From NCBI GenBank assembly GCA_900544555.1, contig UQWD01000002.1, positions 1 to 64,000 of the forward strand: a stretch of 64,000 bases of DNA. Direction: 5' to 3'. Both the position numbers and the translations under genes were made by a program. The stretch's first letter is position 1. Each line of letters starts with the position of its first letter. The DNA is from an uncultured Eubacteriales bacterium. Lineage in GTDB: Bacteria > Bacillota > Clostridia > Christensenellales > CAG-138. The notes under the pieces are model-generated. The model did not search any database. It was not told where the DNA came from and saw only the letters and a program-made list of their open reading frames with translations. Of the stretch, positions 62,509 through 64,000 are shown in pieces.

Positions 62509-62526
62509 GAGTGTTATATCGAATCC

Positions 62527-62573
62527 ATTGCAGATAAGCGCCGTTATAATATTATGAGGCGCTTATCTGCAAT
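62527..62573. repeat. Inverted repeat, 16-bp perfect stem
   Basis: ATTGCAGATAAGCGCC and GGCGCTTATCTGCAAT pair perfectly over 16 bp. The 15-nt loop itself contains the palindrome ATAATATTAT. There is no T-run, so it is not a classical terminator. Confidence 0.85.
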
Positions 62574-62637
62574 ATAGGTAATCAATTCTGCGGATGTATG
62601 GAGGTAAATGGTCAATTCTCGATGTATCGTTTCACAA

Positions 62638-62878
62638 ACGCTTTACCGCGTCGGGCGCCATACATACCAGATTATGATAGCATAAGCCTTCGGCGCCTCA
62701 ATACGTACGGGGCGCGAATCGCGTAAAAACAGGGCGTTACATACCCTTCTACGCGTAATTCAAGCGTGAAAATCTTCTTTGAGGCCTCAACTCCTGCGTA
62801 TCTGAAACGCCGGGGCTCATAATATGCTAGATATGCCCCTTGCCTTTGGTGAAGGGGAGGATGAAACCGTATAGATGC
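62638..62878 (+). repeat. Direct repeat copy B (241 bp)
   Basis: Second copy of the repeat at 59873-60115, same orientation, 2.5 kb downstream. Differences from copy A include GTGATATG/GCTAGATATG near the right end and single-base changes such as GCATAATTC/GCGTAATTC. The rest of 62282-63430 holds inverted repeats and no supported gene. Confidence 0.93.
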
Positions 62879-63430
62879 GCGTTTTGATATGGCCTCATCC
62901 TCTCGGACCGGCGTTCCCAGTTGACAAACATTAAAAAATCTACCGCGCTTTAAGGCGTAAAGGAGGGGGCGGGCGGCGGAGCGGCAGCCGTGTAAACCGG
63001 GGGGGAGTGAAATACATTCAAGCCGTTCAGAACCGCCGAATTGGAACGCGGCGATTAAAGGCCGCCTGAACCGGAGGAAAAAAGGAGGTATATCGCCGCC
63101 GTGGCCGCCGCCCACACCAGAAACAAAATTAAAAGAAAAAGACCAAAGCGCCGTTTGCCCGCGATGGATTCGCCACCGTTTTTTCCTCCCTATCGTATTG
63201 GATGACTTATGTTAACATATTTCCGGCGCGCCATGTTGAGATCGCGGCATAGTTCACAGATAGATAAAACAATGGTAACACAATAGAAATAAAACCAATA
63301 TCGATATATAGGTTAATGAGATAATTCGCATAAAGTTCCGCGTTATCCGAATGCGTTGAGTGAGATTGACGCCAATCTGTTCCATCCCGCGTAAGCCACG
63401 CGCGTCTAATAATTGAGAAGGCAATAATAT
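62879..63430. other. Intergenic; possible startless small TM frame on minus strand
   Basis: On the minus strand between about 63195 and 63055 a frame reads GKRRFGLFLLILFLVW, then an Ala-rich hydrophobic stretch and YLLFSSGSGGL, with GGGAGG upstream. The only start near the ribosome binding site (GTG) is in another frame, which stops after 15 codons. No other gene is seen. Confidence 0.35.
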
Positions 63431-63844
63431 TTATTTTAGCGAATATCGCTCCTTAATCTCCTGAGAACACCGGCAGACGCCGTAAACCTTGATTGATTCC
63501 ACAGCCTTTTCAAGCAATTCGAGCGTTATGTTTGCCGGAAGACTGAACAATCCGATGAAAACCACGTTGGCGCGCCTGCCCTGGGCAGCCATTTTCTCCA
63601 GCTCAGCCTTAGTAAATCCTCCGACGCCAACACTTACATAAAATTCCGGTTTCTTTTTTTCAACCGCGTTTTTAGTATCCGCCGCGTGCGTATCCAGCTG
63701 CCTACGAACGGCGGACTTAATAAAATCCGACCTATTGGAATAAAAACCTTCGCTCACCAGTATGTCGATGTACCCGATTTCTACAACGTTTAAATTCACT
63801 GTTATCTTTTCAACAGAGCTTTGGTCCGCCTTGCCATAATCCAT
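63431..63844 (-). CDS. CopG/ribbon-helix-helix family regulator
   Basis: A 137-residue protein. The N-terminal half is a ribbon-helix-helix domain: strand KITVNLNVVEIGYID, then helices LVSEGFYSNRSDFIKSAVRRQLD. RHH proteins bind DNA as dimers through the beta ribbon. The C-terminal half (about 65-137), with FYVSVGVGGFTKAELEKM and a short CRC near the end, is a separate domain of unknown role. AAGGAGG precedes ATG 63844. A promoter lies upstream with TGTTATCAT repeated at 63865-63873 and 63905-63913, suggesting autoregulation. Confidence 0.85.
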   Translation of the reverse strand: MDYGKADQSSVEKITVNLNVVEIGYIDILVSEGFYSNRSDFIKSAVRRQLDTHAADTKNAVEKKKPEFYVSVGVGGFTKAELEKMAAQGRRANVVFIGLFSLPANITLELLEKAVESIKVYGVCRCSQEIKERYSLK

Positions 63845-63864
63845 TGCAATACCTCCTTAAAAGT

Positions 63865-63913
63865 TGTTATCATCCCATAACCATCCATGTGGATTCTGCA
63901 CAGATGTTATCAT
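63865..63913 (-). promoter_or_regulatory. Repeated operator-like site TGTTATCAT
   Basis: Plus-strand TGTTATCAT occurs at 63865-63873 and 63905-63913, exactly 40 bp apart. The second copy overlaps the -10 box and the first lies just upstream of the ribosome binding site. Confidence 0.5.
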
Positions 63914-63932
63914 AGCGCAAACAAAAAGTCAA
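63904..63932 (-). promoter_or_regulatory. Promoter of the RHH regulator gene
   Basis: On the minus strand TTGACT (63932-63927), a 17-nt spacer and TAACAT (63909-63904), about 60 nt before the start codon. Confidence 0.65.
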
Positions 63933-64000
63933 TCTATAATAATTCTATTTTTTTAAAGATATTCACCTCGAGAAATCTTCATTTATTGTACAGCGCGAGC

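Noticed and set aside
62672..63115. 147-codon minus-strand frame across repeat copy B, with a matching 74-codon frame in copy A (59924-60148)
   Set aside because: Conserved only because the DNA repeat is conserved; no ribosome binding site, Arg/Pro-rich composition, and the frame extends into unrelated sequence outside the repeat.

Overview
The window looks like chromosomal DNA of a low-to-mid-GC, anaerobic, Clostridia-type member of the Bacillota. Supporting signs are strong AGGAGG-type ribosome binding sites with occasional TTG starts, a two-subunit glycine decarboxylase (gcvPA/gcvPB), a CwlD spore-cortex amidase, a CotH-family protein, a desulfoferrodoxin and an RND pump with no partner genes for an outer-membrane channel. 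No ribosomal RNA, phage, transposase or CRISPR array was seen. Species cannot be named from the sequence alone.

Layout, left half (1-33 kb): a tRNA-Gly; murG overlapping a HEAT/THUMP rRNA- or tRNA-methyltransferase gene; a YccF membrane protein; a large RND transporter with a long coiled-coil insert; the DNA repair gene tag; a DUF1461-tsaD-LURP operon; an APH(3')-type aminoglycoside phosphotransferase; a disordered protein; a NUDIX hydrolase; a cluster of DnaA-box-like sites; cell-wall genes (cwlD, a LysM/M14 peptidase and an NlpC/P60 hydrolase with a candidate leaderless start); an XRE regulator built on eight exact 28-residue repeats; a DUF815-like ATPase; a 1-kb gene-free stretch holding a perfect consensus promoter followed by hairpins; then glnS-gltX, a methyltransferase, a membrane protein and a flavodoxin-like reductase.

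Right half (33-64 kb): a leftward glycine-cleavage operon gcvT-gcvH-gcvPA-gcvPB-lplA-lpdA-glyA, headed by a consensus promoter and a tandem glycine riboswitch whose expression platform is readable base by base (an 18-bp terminator stem that competes with aptamer-2 P1). Next come desulfoferrodoxin, a VOC protein and a leftward group nptA-like Na/Pi transporter, cotH, VTC-type polyphosphate polymerase, DUF4956 and an MBL hydrolase, which together suggest phosphate import and polyphosphate chemistry at the membrane. Four tandem secreted glutamyl-endopeptidase paralogues follow, with catalytic triads eroded in different ways, headed by a promoter, a short basic ORF and an attenuator-like hairpin. 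After an M32 carboxypeptidase and cysS, a secreted DNRLRE protein with a candidate papain-like C-terminal domain sits between two near-identical 240-bp direct repeats, and the window ends with a ribbon-helix-helix regulator that has a repeated operator-like site.

The points most worth a second look are the eroded protease array with its leader, the repeat-flanked DNRLRE gene, the glycine riboswitch with an 82-nt P3 insertion, the orphan structured transcript near 25.4 kb, the phosphate/polyphosphate/CotH group and the repeat regulator.
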